Shown in pieces: positions 1-8,651 of a stretch of DNA of 64,000 nucleotides (positions are counted from its first letter, which is position 1; each line of letters opens with the position of its first letter). The translations under genes and the position numbers were made by a program. The stretch is from assembly GCF_019903425.1 (NCBI RefSeq), contig NZ_JACHUZ010000012.1:186001-250000 (forward strand). The letters run 5' to 3'. The stretch is from Vreelandella halophila (GTDB lineage Bacteria; Pseudomonadota; Gammaproteobacteria; Pseudomonadales; Oleiphilaceae). Below the pieces are notes generated by a model. The model did not search any database and had not been told where the DNA came from. It saw only the letters and a list, made by a program, of their open reading frames with translations.

Positions 1-297
1 CTTGCTGGTCTCGGCCAGCCCGCGCATGGTGCGGATGATCGGAATGCCGGCCTTGGTGAGCGCGTACATCTGGCGGCAGAACACAATGAGATCGTCCAGC
101 TTCACCTTGGGCTGGAACAGTTCAATTGCGGCCAGCTGCGCGCCCAGGCCGGCACCCTGCTCTGCTTCCGGCTCAACGGAGACGGGTGTAATGCCCCGGC
201 GCTGCAGTTCCGCTGCAATGGCATCCCTTGAGCCCCCCTCAAGAACGCCCTGTTCCAGAATGCCTTTGCTGTTACGGCCCCGGTACTCAAAGCGCAT
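1..297 (-). CDS. mshG: MshG/PilC-like inner-membrane platform protein of MSHA pilus (partial)
   Basis: The ATG at 297 opens a frame that runs off the window edge after 99 residues, so only the N-terminus is visible and the C-terminus is missing. It begins MRFEYRGRNSKG and continues into a region with FCRQMYALTKAGIPI, the first cytoplasmic GspF/PilC domain signature. The family forms the inner-membrane platform on which the extension ATPase acts during pilus assembly. The gene starts 2 bases after the mshE stop, as expected for the canonical mshE-mshG order, and is surely co-transcribed. No membrane segment falls in the visible part; these normally come later. Confidence 0.88.
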   Translation of the reverse strand, partial: MRFEYRGRNSKGILEQGVLEGGSRDAIAAELQRRGITPVSVEPEAEQGAGLGAQLAAIELFQPKVKLDDLIVFCRQMYALTKAGIPIIRTMRGLAETSK

Positions 298-299
298 GG

Positions 300-2216
300 T
301 CAGTCTCCCGCCTCATCCACGGTCCCTCCGCCCAGAGTGGCGGAGACACGGGCCACTTCATCGAGGCTGGTGATGCCCTGCTCGGCATACCGCAACGCGC
401 AGTGGTCGAGGCTTTCGTAATCCGGCATAGCCCGTGCGGCCCGCTCAAAACCGGCGTAATCAGCCCGGCGCAGGGCATCCAGCATGGCCTCATTGAATTC
501 CAGGAGTTCGTAAACGCCGATACGGCCCCGGTAGCCGGTGTTGCTGCACTGGTAACATCCTTTGCCCACAACAAAGCCCTGCCCGGTATCTGTTCGGGAG
601 CCTTCCGTGCTTTGGCGCGCTGTCTCTCCTGTTCGCATCAGCTCATCAGAGAGGGCCAACTCCAGTGAATCATCATCGGCTGGTGCGCCCTGGGGTGATG
701 GGTCCTGCGGTTCCGGGTCATCACCACCAGTTGCTTCCGGAGCCGCCTCAGAGACCGTTTCCGTTACCGCGCCATCACGCTCACCCCTGATCCGGTCAAT
801 CCAGATCTTTTCCTGGTGCGTCGGGGTGTAGGGCACCTGGCAATTCTCACAGACCCGCCGCACCAGCCGCTGAGCCAGAACCCCGGCAATGGAGCTGGAG
901 ACCAGGAAGGGTTCCGCGCCCATATCCAGCAACCGCATGGCACTGCTGACGGCATCGTTGGTATGCAGGGTGGAGAGCACCATGTGGCCGGTCATGGCGG
1001 CACGCAGGCCGATCTGGACGGTCTCCTGGTCACGCATCTCACCCACCAGGATGATGTCCGGGTCCTGGCGCAGGGCCGAGCGCAGCACCGAGGCGAAGGT
1101 CAGCCCGATCTGGCTTTTCACCTGTACCTGGGTAATGCGCGGCAGTCGGTACTCCACGGGGTCCTCGGCGGTGATGATCTTGACCTGCGCCTGGTTCAGT
1201 TCCGTCAGCGCCCCGTAGAGGGTAGTGGTCTTACCGCTACCCGTGGGCCCGGTGACCAGCATCATGCCATGGGGGCGATGGATCAGCCGCCGAAACCGCC
1301 TGAGGATGCCCGACGGCATCCCGGTGCTCTCCAAATCCAGGATGCCCTGGGACTGGTCCAGCAGACGCATGACCACAGACTCGCCATACTGCACCGGCAG
1401 CGTGGACACCCGCACGTCGATGCTCCGCCCTTTAACGCGGATGTTGAAGCGCCCGTCCTGGGGCATGCGTTTCTCGGAGATGTTGAGCCCGGCCATGAGC
1501 TTGAGGCGCAGCACCAGCGCGGAGTGGATGCGTTTCTCCTTCATGACCTGTTCCTGCAGCACACCGTCGATGCGCTGTCGGATGCGGATCACGGTTTCGT
1601 CCGGCTCGATGTGGACGTCCGAGCTACGGGCCTGGATGGCATCCTCGAAGATGGTCTGCAGCAGGCGCACAACCGGCGCTTCGTTCACATCCGAGTCGCT
1701 GCCCAGATCGGCCAGATCAAAGGCCTCGTCGCCGATCTCGTCCTCAAGTTCCTCGGCCAGGGAGGCAATCTCATCCGTGCGGCGATAGACCAGATCCAGG
1801 GTGTTGAGCAGTTCGCTCTCCCTCACAACAGCCTGTTTCACCGGCTGACCCAGGATCCGGGAAAGTTCGTCGTAGGCGAAGATGTCCATGGGATCGGCCA
1901 TGCCCACCAGCAGCTCGCCGTTACGCTCGGCCAGAACAATGGAGCGGAAGCGCCGGGCCTGGGCCTCCGGGAGTTTCTTCACCAGCTCATGGTCGAAGTT
2001 GTAGTGGCGGAGCTGGACGAAAGGAATATCCAGCTGCTGGGAGAGAAAGTTCAGCAGCTGGTCCTCATCCAGATAACCCAGATCCGTGAGCGTCTTACCA
2101 AGCTTGCGGCCGGTGCGTTTCTGCTCACTCAGCGCCGTCTGGAGCTGCTCATCGGTGATGACGCTGTTCTCAACGAGCAGGTCGCCAATGCGGACCTTGC
2201 GGCGTGTTTCCGACAT
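300..2216 (-). CDS. mshE: MshE, pilus extension ATPase (GspE/PilB family)
   Basis: Secretion/assembly ATPase of 638 residues that powers pilus extension at the cytoplasmic face. The start chosen is the ATG at 2216 (MSETRRKVRIGD); an in-frame upstream start would overlap mshN by 173 bases. Residues ~8-60 resemble the MshEN cyclic di-GMP domain, with two tandem motifs starting at RIGDLLVEN and KLGKTLTDLGYL. The usual glycine of the first motif is replaced (ENS). The ATPase core has Walker A (GPTGSGKTTT) and a Walker B-like DPDIILVGEMRD. The zinc tetracysteine is split: CENC and CYQC are separated by 94 residues of mostly acidic, Pro/Ser-rich sequence, longer than I expect for the family. The mshN stop lies 4 bases upstream of the start. 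Confidence 0.93.
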   Translation of the reverse strand: MSETRRKVRIGDLLVENSVITDEQLQTALSEQKRTGRKLGKTLTDLGYLDEDQLLNFLSQQLDIPFVQLRHYNFDHELVKKLPEAQARRFRSIVLAERNGELLVGMADPMDIFAYDELSRILGQPVKQAVVRESELLNTLDLVYRRTDEIASLAEELEDEIGDEAFDLADLGSDSDVNEAPVVRLLQTIFEDAIQARSSDVHIEPDETVIRIRQRIDGVLQEQVMKEKRIHSALVLRLKLMAGLNISEKRMPQDGRFNIRVKGRSIDVRVSTLPVQYGESVVMRLLDQSQGILDLESTGMPSGILRRFRRLIHRPHGMMLVTGPTGSGKTTTLYGALTELNQAQVKIITAEDPVEYRLPRITQVQVKSQIGLTFASVLRSALRQDPDIILVGEMRDQETVQIGLRAAMTGHMVLSTLHTNDAVSSAMRLLDMGAEPFLVSSSIAGVLAQRLVRRVCENCQVPYTPTHQEKIWIDRIRGERDGAVTETVSEAAPEATGGDDPEPQDPSPQGAPADDDSLELALSDELMRTGETARQSTEGSRTDTGQGFVVGKGCYQCSNTGYRGRIGVYELLEFNEAMLDALRRADYAGFERAARAMPDYESLDHCALRYAEQGITSLDEVARVSATLGGGTVDEAGD

Positions 2217-2220
2217 ACTT

Positions 2221-3414
2221 CTACCCCTGCTCCGCGGCGAGCCGTTGCTCGATGTACCGGCGCAGCTGTGGCGCCAGATCCGGCAGTGACAGCGCACGGG
2301 TATAGGCGGCCCTGGCCTGCTCATCCCGCCCGCGGCTTTCCATGGCAATACCCAGGCCGGCCCACCAGCGGGCATTGCCGTCATCGGTTTCAATCAATGC
2401 CGCCCACTGCTCAGCGGCCGCCTGATGGTCTCCGGTCCGCTGATAGAGCGCCGCCATCATGGTGTGATAGGCCGGCATGGTGCCAGGGCCGGGCGGTTCG
2501 GATTCCAGCCACTGCAGGGCACTCACTCGGCCTTCCTGTTCCAGCGCCACCCGCGCCCTGAGCAGCCGCAGCTCCGGATACAGGGATACGGCCTGCTTCG
2601 GTAACCACTGAAGCGCGGCTCCCGGCTCCCCGCGCTCCAGGGCATGCCGAGCCATGACCGCCCGGGAACGGGGCGCGTCCGAATCAAGCAGTGTCCGCTG
2701 GCCCAGGCGCTCCGCGGCCCGCGCAACACGGCCATCCGCCAGCAGTGCCTCCAGTTCCTGAGAGAGGCGACGGTCCTTCTCCGCGGGCGTCAGTTCGCGC
2801 ACGCTGGAGGTAGCTGGTTCAGGCCCGGACTGGTTCTCAGCGTCATCAGTGGAGGCAGTCTCTTGCGGCTCTGCGCTGGATTCCTCCCCACTGCTTCCAG
2901 AGTCCGAATCGGTTTCCGGCTCACCTTCTTTTTCTGCAACCTTCGCCGGTTCCGAGTCTGTCGTAGACTCCCTCTCCGCCCCACTTTCGGTATCAGGTTC
3001 CGCCTCACTGGCAGGCTCCTCCTTGCTGACAGTCCCAGGCGGTTCGCTGGTGGCGCTCTCCGGCTCGGTGGTTGCTGCCTGATCCGCCGTATTTCGTTCC
3101 ACAGTTCCGGAGTCCGCCTTGTCCTGGACTTTCTCCGGGCTCAGTGTCGCGATCCGGAGCACGGGCGTTGGCTCATCATTCATAGCTGGAAAAGCCCCCG
3201 CCTCCTCGGATCGCGGCTCAACCGAGCCCAGCCACCAGAAGCCGGCGCCAGCAAGTATCGCCAGCACAAGCGCGGAGCCGCCCAGTATCCAGCGCCAGTG
3301 GGACGGCGTCCGATAGCTGGAGGCGCTCAGCCCCGCCGGGATCGATTCCCTGTTGCTGCCTTGTTCTCCTTCGCGTTTCTCCAGATCCCGCAGGGCGTCA
3401 TTGAGCAGGCTCAT
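2221..3414 (-). CDS. mshN: MshN-like TPR protein of the MSHA pilus
   Basis: Protein of 397 residues. A short cytoplasmic N-terminus (MSLLNDALRDLEKRE, typical of MshN/GspB-like proteins) is followed by one membrane helix at about residues 42-64. Then comes a periplasmic linker of roughly 150 residues very rich in Glu, Ser, Asp and Pro, and a C-terminal region of helical TPR-like repeats (AAEQWAALIETDDGNARWWAGLGIAMESRGR and similar). Its ATG overlaps the mshM stop by 4 bases (ATGA), so translation is probably coupled. In MSHA systems MshN is an accessory assembly protein; its exact role is poorly defined. Overall resemblance is by architecture and position more than by strong motifs. Confidence 0.82.
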   Translation of the reverse strand: MSLLNDALRDLEKREGEQGSNRESIPAGLSASSYRTPSHWRWILGGSALVLAILAGAGFWWLGSVEPRSEEAGAFPAMNDEPTPVLRIATLSPEKVQDKADSGTVERNTADQAATTEPESATSEPPGTVSKEEPASEAEPDTESGAERESTTDSEPAKVAEKEGEPETDSDSGSSGEESSAEPQETASTDDAENQSGPEPATSSVRELTPAEKDRRLSQELEALLADGRVARAAERLGQRTLLDSDAPRSRAVMARHALERGEPGAALQWLPKQAVSLYPELRLLRARVALEQEGRVSALQWLESEPPGPGTMPAYHTMMAALYQRTGDHQAAAEQWAALIETDDGNARWWAGLGIAMESRGRDEQARAAYTRALSLPDLAPQLRRYIEQRLAAEQG

Positions 3415-4253
3415 ACCAGCCCTCCCAGCACACCCGGGCGTCGCACAACGCTGTCCGTATCCCGGATGGCCTGGCGCACGTGGCGGCTGGTGACCTCACG
3501 TTCACCACGTCCATAAGCGGCGATCAATGCTTTGTGGGCAAGGATATTGATCAACCTTGGGGTTCCTCCCGAGGCACGGCTAATCAAACGTACCGCCCTG
3601 GGCTGAAAGAGTCGTCCACCGTTCCATCCAGCCCTCGCAAGCCTGTGCTGCAGATAGTCAGCAACCATCTCAGGAGACAGCGTCTCCAGCCGGTGCTGAA
3701 AGGTGATGCGCTGACTCAGCTGGCGCAGATCCGGCCGGGCTAGCAGTTCATCCAGCTCCGGCTGCCCGAAAAGTACCACCTGAAGAAGCTTACGGCTCTC
3801 GGTTTCCAGATTGGTCAGCAGACGCAGCGTTTCCAGTGTTTCCACAGGCATGGACTGGGCTTCATCGATCACCAGAACTGCGGCTCCGGAGGAAACAGCA
3901 TTATCAATAAGGTATTGCTGAAGCGCTGAAAGGGCTCTGTGGGTATTACTGGGATCATCCAGCGTCACCCCGAGCTCATCGGCAATGGCCTCAAAAAGCT
4001 CCGTCGGACCGAGCTGAGGATTGGGAATGTAAGCGGTTGTGAGCTTTCCCTCCAGAGCGTTGAGCAGAAGGCGGCACAGCAGTGTCTTGCCGGTGCCCAC
4101 TTCGCCCGAGACCTTGATGAAACCTTCCTTCTGGCGCAGGGCCACCAGCAGCAGCTCCAGCGCCTGCCCGTGACTGGGGGCGCGCAGGAAGTAGCGCGTA
4201 TTGGGCGTCAGTGAAAAGGGGGCATCCCGAAGGCCGAAAAATGCCTCGTACAT
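3411..4253 (-). CDS. mshM: MshM, AAA ATPase (ExeA/GspA-like) of the MSHA pilus
   Basis: AAA+ ATPase of 280 residues starting at the ATG at 4253 (MYEAFFGLRDAPFSLTPN, the classic ExeA/MshM opening). Walker A is GEVGTGKTLLCR, Walker B is AVLVIDEAQSMP, and a sensor-like region contains LLTNLETESRKLLQVVLFGQPEL. The C-terminal part (RLINILAHKALIAAYG) matches the end of this family. ExeA-type ATPases act with peptidoglycan-binding partners to help install the secretin; in MSHA clusters MshM sits between mshL and mshN, exactly as here. It lacks an obvious peptidoglycan-binding or membrane segment, so it is probably cytoplasmic. It starts 1 base after the mshL stop. Confidence 0.92.
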   Translation of the reverse strand: MYEAFFGLRDAPFSLTPNTRYFLRAPSHGQALELLLVALRQKEGFIKVSGEVGTGKTLLCRLLLNALEGKLTTAYIPNPQLGPTELFEAIADELGVTLDDPSNTHRALSALQQYLIDNAVSSGAAVLVIDEAQSMPVETLETLRLLTNLETESRKLLQVVLFGQPELDELLARPDLRQLSQRITFQHRLETLSPEMVADYLQHRLARAGWNGGRLFQPRAVRLISRASGGTPRLINILAHKALIAAYGRGEREVTSRHVRQAIRDTDSVVRRPGVLGGLV

Positions 4254-4254
4254 G

Positions 4255-5943
4255 CTACCTCTCTTGTGTCGCGCCCGCCGCCGGCTCTGGCTTCGGGGAT
4301 TCGGTGGATTCCATGATCCGGCGCAGGTCACGGATGCGCTGGCGGCTGTCCTCCACGTCCTGCCTGTACCGGTCCGCATTGGCAATCATTGGCTTGAGCA
4401 GGATCACCAGCTCACTCTTGCGCGATTCATAGTCACGCTGCTTGAACAGCTCACCGATCACGGGAATCTCACTGAAGAAGGGCACTGCTGATACGGTCTC
4501 TTCGGTGCGGTCCTGGATCAAGCCACCGATCACGACGATCTGGCCACTACGCGCACGCACTACGCTGTCAGTCTCACGTACCGTGCTCAGGGCCAGTGGC
4601 AGGGTGACATCCTCGTCGCCAATGGTGATCAGTTTTTCCTGGTCCTCCACCTCGCTCACAGAGGGATGGACATGCAGGGTGACCACATCGTTGTCACTGA
4701 TCTGCGGCGTGACGTCCAGGGAAATCCCCGAAAAGAACGGCGTCAGATCCACGGAGGTCGATCGGGAGGTCCCCGTGCCGCCGGCGGTGGTATCGTCATC
4801 AAAATCAAGATCCGTCACGAAGAACTCGTCACTGCCGACCTTGATGACTGCTTTCTCATTGTTGACGGTCGAGATCCGCGGACTGGAGAGCACTTGCACG
4901 TTCCCCTGACTGCCCAGCAGCTCAATTAGGGTGTTGAAGCCATTGACGTCCAGCGCCGTAGACAGCACGCCACCCCCCTGATTGCCGGTACCGATGCTAC
5001 TGAGACTGCCCCCGATCGTTCCGCTTCCAACCTCGTCGACGGCGTTCCAGTTGATGCCCTGGCGGTATCCCTCGTTCAGCTCAACCTCAAGAATGCGGGC
5101 TTCAAGAATGACCTGGCGCTTGGAGATCAGCTGCATCCGGCGGAGGTAGTCCTCCACGGTCCTGAGCTCATCCTGGCGGGCATGCACAACCACTACCCCT
5201 GAGCCCGGGTTCGTGATGACCCGCTGGCCGCTGTCATTACCGACCATGAGATTCAGGGATTCCCTGAGATCCGCCCAGAACTGCGATTCGGAAGTCGTGG
5301 TGATGCGGGTACCCACCACCGTCCCCTCACTGTTATTACCATTGTCATCATTCGAGCTTGAGCTGGAATTCCCGTTGCCGGTATCGGTGACCTGGCCAGA
5401 ACGCACCTGGGTCTCGGAGTTGCCGCTGCGCTCAATATCCAGATAGTCCACCTGGAAGATACGGGTCCTGAGGCCAGCCGGCCGGACACGGTAGATTCGG
5501 CCCTCAAGGGCGATCTCATAACCATAGAGGTCTGAGACCACATCCATGACCTCCTCAAGGGTCACCTGGGTCAGGTCCAGGGTAATGGAGCCTTCCACGG
5601 CCGGATCCACCACTACGTTGTAGGGGGTACCGTCGACCAGGCTCCGGAAGAAGGTAGGCGCCGCCAGACCCTGGGCATTGACGTTGAAGCGCTCCTCTGC
5701 GCCGGAACCAGCGCCGCTCCCGCCGGAAAAGTCCGGCATCAGGGCGCCTGTCACTTCATCAGGCGCCTGGGCTGCACCAGAGTTGTTGCTCTCGGATTCA
5801 GCTTTTTCCAGCTCTTCTTCGATCCGCTCTGTAGTATCTGTAGAGCTTGCCTGCTGGGTCTGCATCAGCGGATTCCCGGCACAGCCAACCAGAGCCAGGC
5901 TGAGCACAACTGGAGGCAGAAATGGGACGGAACGCTTTCGCAT
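4255..5943 (-). CDS. mshL: MshL, outer-membrane secretin lipoprotein
   Basis: Secretin of 562 residues that forms the outer-membrane pore for the pilus. The ATG at 5943 gives a lipoprotein signal (MRKRSVPFLPP...LALVGC) with the lipid-acceptor Cys at residue 21. An STN/N0-type domain (residues ~85-165) and a short N-domain follow, interrupted by a flexible Ser/Asn/Asp/Gly loop. The secretin core runs from about residue 290 and includes VQVLSSPRISTVNNEKA and the conserved GGLIQDRTEETVSAVPFFSE... IPVIGELFK signature. The upstream in-frame Met would extend into mshK and destroy the signal peptide. Neighbours: mshK 16 bases upstream, mshM 1 base downstream. Confidence 0.95.
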   Translation of the reverse strand: MRKRSVPFLPPVVLSLALVGCAGNPLMQTQQASSTDTTERIEEELEKAESESNNSGAAQAPDEVTGALMPDFSGGSGAGSGAEERFNVNAQGLAAPTFFRSLVDGTPYNVVVDPAVEGSITLDLTQVTLEEVMDVVSDLYGYEIALEGRIYRVRPAGLRTRIFQVDYLDIERSGNSETQVRSGQVTDTGNGNSSSSSNDDNGNNSEGTVVGTRITTTSESQFWADLRESLNLMVGNDSGQRVITNPGSGVVVVHARQDELRTVEDYLRRMQLISKRQVILEARILEVELNEGYRQGINWNAVDEVGSGTIGGSLSSIGTGNQGGGVLSTALDVNGFNTLIELLGSQGNVQVLSSPRISTVNNEKAVIKVGSDEFFVTDLDFDDDTTAGGTGTSRSTSVDLTPFFSGISLDVTPQISDNDVVTLHVHPSVSEVEDQEKLITIGDEDVTLPLALSTVRETDSVVRARSGQIVVIGGLIQDRTEETVSAVPFFSEIPVIGELFKQRDYESRKSELVILLKPMIANADRYRQDVEDSRQRIRDLRRIMESTESPKPEPAAGATQER

Positions 5944-5959
5944 AACGGTTAACCTGCTG

Positions 5960-6298
5960 CTAGCGCCGGATCGACGGCGCGCTGTCGAGTTCAAGAGTGT
6001 ACTGCTGCCCGTTGATTTCAATCAGCACACGATCCATACCAATTCGGACAAGGGTGGCATCGCCAAGCTGACCGCCCTTCGCAAGGCTGATCCCGTTGAT
6101 GACCGCCCGCCGGCGCTGGTCCCCAACCAGGATTGAATTCAACTGGAAGCCGCGCACCGGCGAGACACTGCTTTCCTCCGTTGACACCGAAGATGGCCGC
6201 GTGGGATCCGGCAATGATGCCCCACTGCTGGCCACGCAGGTCAGCGGCACAAGGATGAGAAAGCCCGCGATAATGCCATTCACAAACCGGTCAGACAC
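5960..6298 (-). CDS. mshK: MshK-like small periplasmic pilus protein
   Basis: Small protein of 112 residues with a GTG start at 6298 that overlaps the mshJ stop by 8 bases. The N-terminal 20-25 residues are hydrophobic (NGIIAGFLILVPLTCVA), consistent with a signal peptide. The mature part begins with a proline-containing stretch (LPDPTRPSS) like PilP/GspC-type linkers, then a small beta-rich domain (QLNSILVGDQRRRAVING) resembling the homology region of pilotin or inner-membrane connectors. Position between mshJ and mshL is the main reason for the name. The C-terminus ends TLELDSAPSIRR. Confidence 0.8.
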   Translation of the reverse strand: MSDRFVNGIIAGFLILVPLTCVASSGASLPDPTRPSSVSTEESSVSPVRGFQLNSILVGDQRRRAVINGISLAKGGQLGDATLVRIGMDRVLIEINGQQYTLELDSAPSIRR

Positions 6299-6968
6299 CC
6301 AGCCACTCCCTGTGCAGACTCAGTGTGTGCAACCGGATCCGGACCCGGGCATCGGGCCAGTCCTGTGTTTCATAATCCAGTGACCGCCACCCCAGGCGTT
6401 CATCCAGGCCTTCCAGATCGCGCAGATACGCCAATACATCATGAAAGCCCCCACTGACGGTAACTTCCACCGGATGGGCGTAGAGGCTGGCCGCTTCTTC
6501 ATTACTCACGCCCTCATCCTGATCCTCCACCGCAACCGGCTCCGGTGCACGATGGGAGACACTTTCAAGTGCCACCCCGTCATGACGGGCGAGCATACGG
6601 CGTAGCAATGCGACCATTTCCGGCGGGCTGATCAGGCCGGTTGTCAGCTCTTCGAGCTGCTGGTCGTATCGGTCAAGGCGCTGCTGGAGCTGACTGATAC
6701 GCTCACGCAGCGGTTCGTTGGGATCCTTATCCAGTTCCTGCAGGAGCGTCTCTTCCTGCGCCACGAGGCCGTTTAGCGATTCCTGCGTGCTCGCAATGCG
6801 CTCTGCCACCTGATTCTGTGCCTGCAGAACCGGTGTCACCAACAGCTGCCAGGCCCCCAGAGCACCCAGTGCCGCCGCAGCCACCAGCATCAGAACCCGT
6901 TCACGGCGCTCCCGTGCCAGGAAGGCATCCGCAAGCGCCTGCCACCGCTGCTGGAGGCGGTCCTTCAT
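6291..6968 (-). CDS. mshJ: MshJ (PilO-like) inner-membrane pilus protein
   Basis: Protein of 225 residues with one membrane helix near residues 25-45 (RVLMLVAAAALGALGAWQLL), a long coiled-coil from about 50 to 110 (QNQVAERIASTQESLNGL through RLDRYDQQLEE), and a C-terminal ferredoxin-like domain ending in HREWLGV. This is the PilO/GspM-like plan, and MshJ is the MSHA equivalent that bridges the PilM/PilN parts to the secretin. Its ATG overlaps the stop of the PilN-like gene by 4 bases. Confidence 0.88.
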   Translation of the reverse strand: MKDRLQQRWQALADAFLARERRERVLMLVAAAALGALGAWQLLVTPVLQAQNQVAERIASTQESLNGLVAQEETLLQELDKDPNEPLRERISQLQQRLDRYDQQLEELTTGLISPPEMVALLRRMLARHDGVALESVSHRAPEPVAVEDQDEGVSNEEAASLYAHPVEVTVSGGFHDVLAYLRDLEGLDERLGWRSLDYETQDWPDARVRIRLHTLSLHREWLGV

Positions 6969-7576
6969 TCGTCTTCCTCCGCCGATTCGCGGGTTGAAGC
7001 CACATCAAAGCTCAACGGCCCACCGTCCTCAGGGCGTTCAATGCCGAAGCGGGCAAAACGGCGCCCTTCGAACACGGACTCCTTCTGCAGTCGCTGCAGA
7101 TATTCCGGCACGTTCTGGCCATCCCTCGTACGACCTGACAGGCCCAGGCGATCACGCATCAGATCCACCCGGATCCGTGTGAGCCAGAGCCCTTCAAGTG
7201 TCTGGCGTGCCAGACCCTCGAGATAGGGCGAGAACCCCTCGCTGCTCGCCCTTGCCACCGAATCCGCACGTTCAACCAGGCGGCGGCGATCCCGGACCCG
7301 TTGTTCAAGTCGCGCGACCTGCTCTTCCAGGGCCGGATCTTTCTCGCGCGCTGCCACCTGCTCCTGGAGCGTCTCCACCGATTGCTGTTTTTCCACCTCC
7401 CTGTTTTCAATATCCGCCAGCCGGGACTCCGCCCCTGCCAGCTGGTACCGGAGAACGCCCCCGATACCGGCAACCACCAACAGCACAACCGCAACCAGGC
7501 TGAGCATGCGTGCCAGTGTCAGCCACTCCGTTGAAGGCCGGAAAGCCTCTGTATAGAGGTTGACGGACTGCTTCAT
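6965..7576 (-). CDS. PilN-like inner-membrane protein of MSHA pilus
   Basis: Protein of 203 residues. It opens MKQSVNLYTEAFRP, matching the conserved INLLP-type N-terminal motif by which PilN binds PilM (here VNLY). A membrane helix covers residues ~24-44 (LSLVAVVLLVVAGIGGVL), followed by a coiled-coil (residues ~50-100) and a small C-terminal fold (LWLTRIRVDLMRDRLGLSGR). It overlaps both neighbours by 4 bases, so the three genes probably translate in a coupled way. In some MSHA clusters this protein is called MshI2; I leave the symbol blank because usage varies. Confidence 0.85.
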   Translation of the reverse strand: MKQSVNLYTEAFRPSTEWLTLARMLSLVAVVLLVVAGIGGVLRYQLAGAESRLADIENREVEKQQSVETLQEQVAAREKDPALEEQVARLEQRVRDRRRLVERADSVARASSEGFSPYLEGLARQTLEGLWLTRIRVDLMRDRLGLSGRTRDGQNVPEYLQRLQKESVFEGRRFARFGIERPEDGGPLSFDVASTRESAEEDE

Positions 7577-8475
7577 GACGCCCCCTCGTCATCCGCCAGC
7601 AGTGTCGCCACCGCAAGGCCGGCTCCGGGCGCAGGCGTCACGCCTGAGAGCATGGCACTCCACTCCAGATCCACGACTTCGGCGGTCACCTCGGAATTGA
7701 GCATTCCGGCCAACGGCAACGCTTCTGGATGACCGGCAAGCTGGACCTGGGAGGGGGGGATCTGCCGCAGCTGGCTTTCGTAGTAGTCCAGCGACCGCTG
7801 GATCTCCAGCGCCAGATCCTGGACCGTCTGCTCCTGGGTGGTGGCATCCCGCAGCTGAGCCTGGGATACATCCAGGCGCCGCGCCATATAGAGCACCTCG
7901 CCCCGGCAGAAAATCACGTGGCCGCTCTGCCGACCCAGGTGTACCAGGGCCGCGCCACGCCCCTCCGGATCGGCCCGGGTCAGCAGGTTGCGCAGCGCGA
8001 GCTCCGCGATATCAATGCATTCAAGCTTGAGTCCCGCCTCGTGGACGCTGTCCACAATGGTTCGGATCCGGTCCTGGCGGGCACAGACGGCATTGATCAG
8101 TGCCCCACGGTCCCGTGAGGCATCCTCGGGAAACGGAAAGGTATCAATAACGGCTTCACTGGCGGGATAATCGAGCAGGTCCCCGAGTTTCCAGCGCACG
8201 GCGTCGGCCAACTCGCCAGCTTCCACATTGGGGCGCTCGGCCTGGAAGATCTGATACTGATTCTGCCCCAGAACCACCCTGGCCCGGGCACCCCCCATTC
8301 CCTGTTCATCGATCAAGGATTCCAGTGTCTGTTCAGATCCGGCAGAACCACTATGAACCGAACCATCTGGGCTTATGCAGGCCCAGTGAATCGCGTCATC
8401 CGCCAGCTCCAGCCCCAGGCGGAGGGAAGGGTGACGTTTCGCGAACAGATTTTGGAGGGATCGGAATGCCAGCAA
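7573..8475 (-). CDS. mshI: PilM-like cytoplasmic pilus assembly protein (MshI)
   Basis: Actin-like PilM/MshI family protein that docks on the cytoplasmic N-terminus of the PilN-like partner. Recognisable stretches are LRLGLELADDAIHWACI (phosphate-1-like strand turn), SEAVIDTFPFPED, LKLECIDIAELALRNLL and LVHLGRQSGHVIFCRGE. The start is uncertain. The frame stays open to a TTG at 8532 with GTG codons at 8520 and 8514. I chose the TTG at 8475 (LLAFRSLQNLFAKRH) because it follows a weak AGACGG ribosome site and gives the short lead-in typical of the family (about 300 residues). First gene of the operon; a promoter-like sequence lies about 80 bases upstream. Confidence 0.85.
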   Translation of the reverse strand: MLAFRSLQNLFAKRHPSLRLGLELADDAIHWACISPDGSVHSGSAGSEQTLESLIDEQGMGGARARVVLGQNQYQIFQAERPNVEAGELADAVRWKLGDLLDYPASEAVIDTFPFPEDASRDRGALINAVCARQDRIRTIVDSVHEAGLKLECIDIAELALRNLLTRADPEGRGAALVHLGRQSGHVIFCRGEVLYMARRLDVSQAQLRDATTQEQTVQDLALEIQRSLDYYESQLRQIPPSQVQLAGHPEALPLAGMLNSEVTAEVVDLEWSAMLSGVTPAPGAGLAVATLLADDEGAS

Positions 8476-8552
8476 GTTGACCGTCTGCGCTGCTCGTGAA
8501 ATTCCGTACGGCACTCTCACAGCAAACAGCAAGAGTACCGCAACGTATCGAG

Positions 8553-8581
8553 ATTATAGTTCAGGATTCGAACAGGTTCAC
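8553..8581 (-). promoter_or_regulatory. Putative promoter of the msh operon
   Basis: On the minus strand a perfect TATAAT lies at 8558-8553. A weak -35-like GTGAAC is at 8581-8576 with a 17-base spacer. Transcription would begin near 8545, just before all candidate starts of mshI. The perfect -10 supports the call; the -35 matches only 3 of 6 positions. Confidence 0.5.
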
Positions 8582-8651
8582 GCTACTCAGAGGGTTATCC
8601 ACCTTTTTTTACACAGCACTGACACTTGCTGACGGAAGTCCCGTAAAAAGA

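Noticed and set aside
816..2561. 581-codon plus-strand frame opposite mshE/mshN
   Set aside because: Composition and position mark it as the complement of mshE codons.
8595..8603. DnaA-box-like TTATCCACC between ssb and mshI
   Set aside because: A single near-match without neighbours, AT-rich unwinding region or replication genes; chance occurrence is likely.
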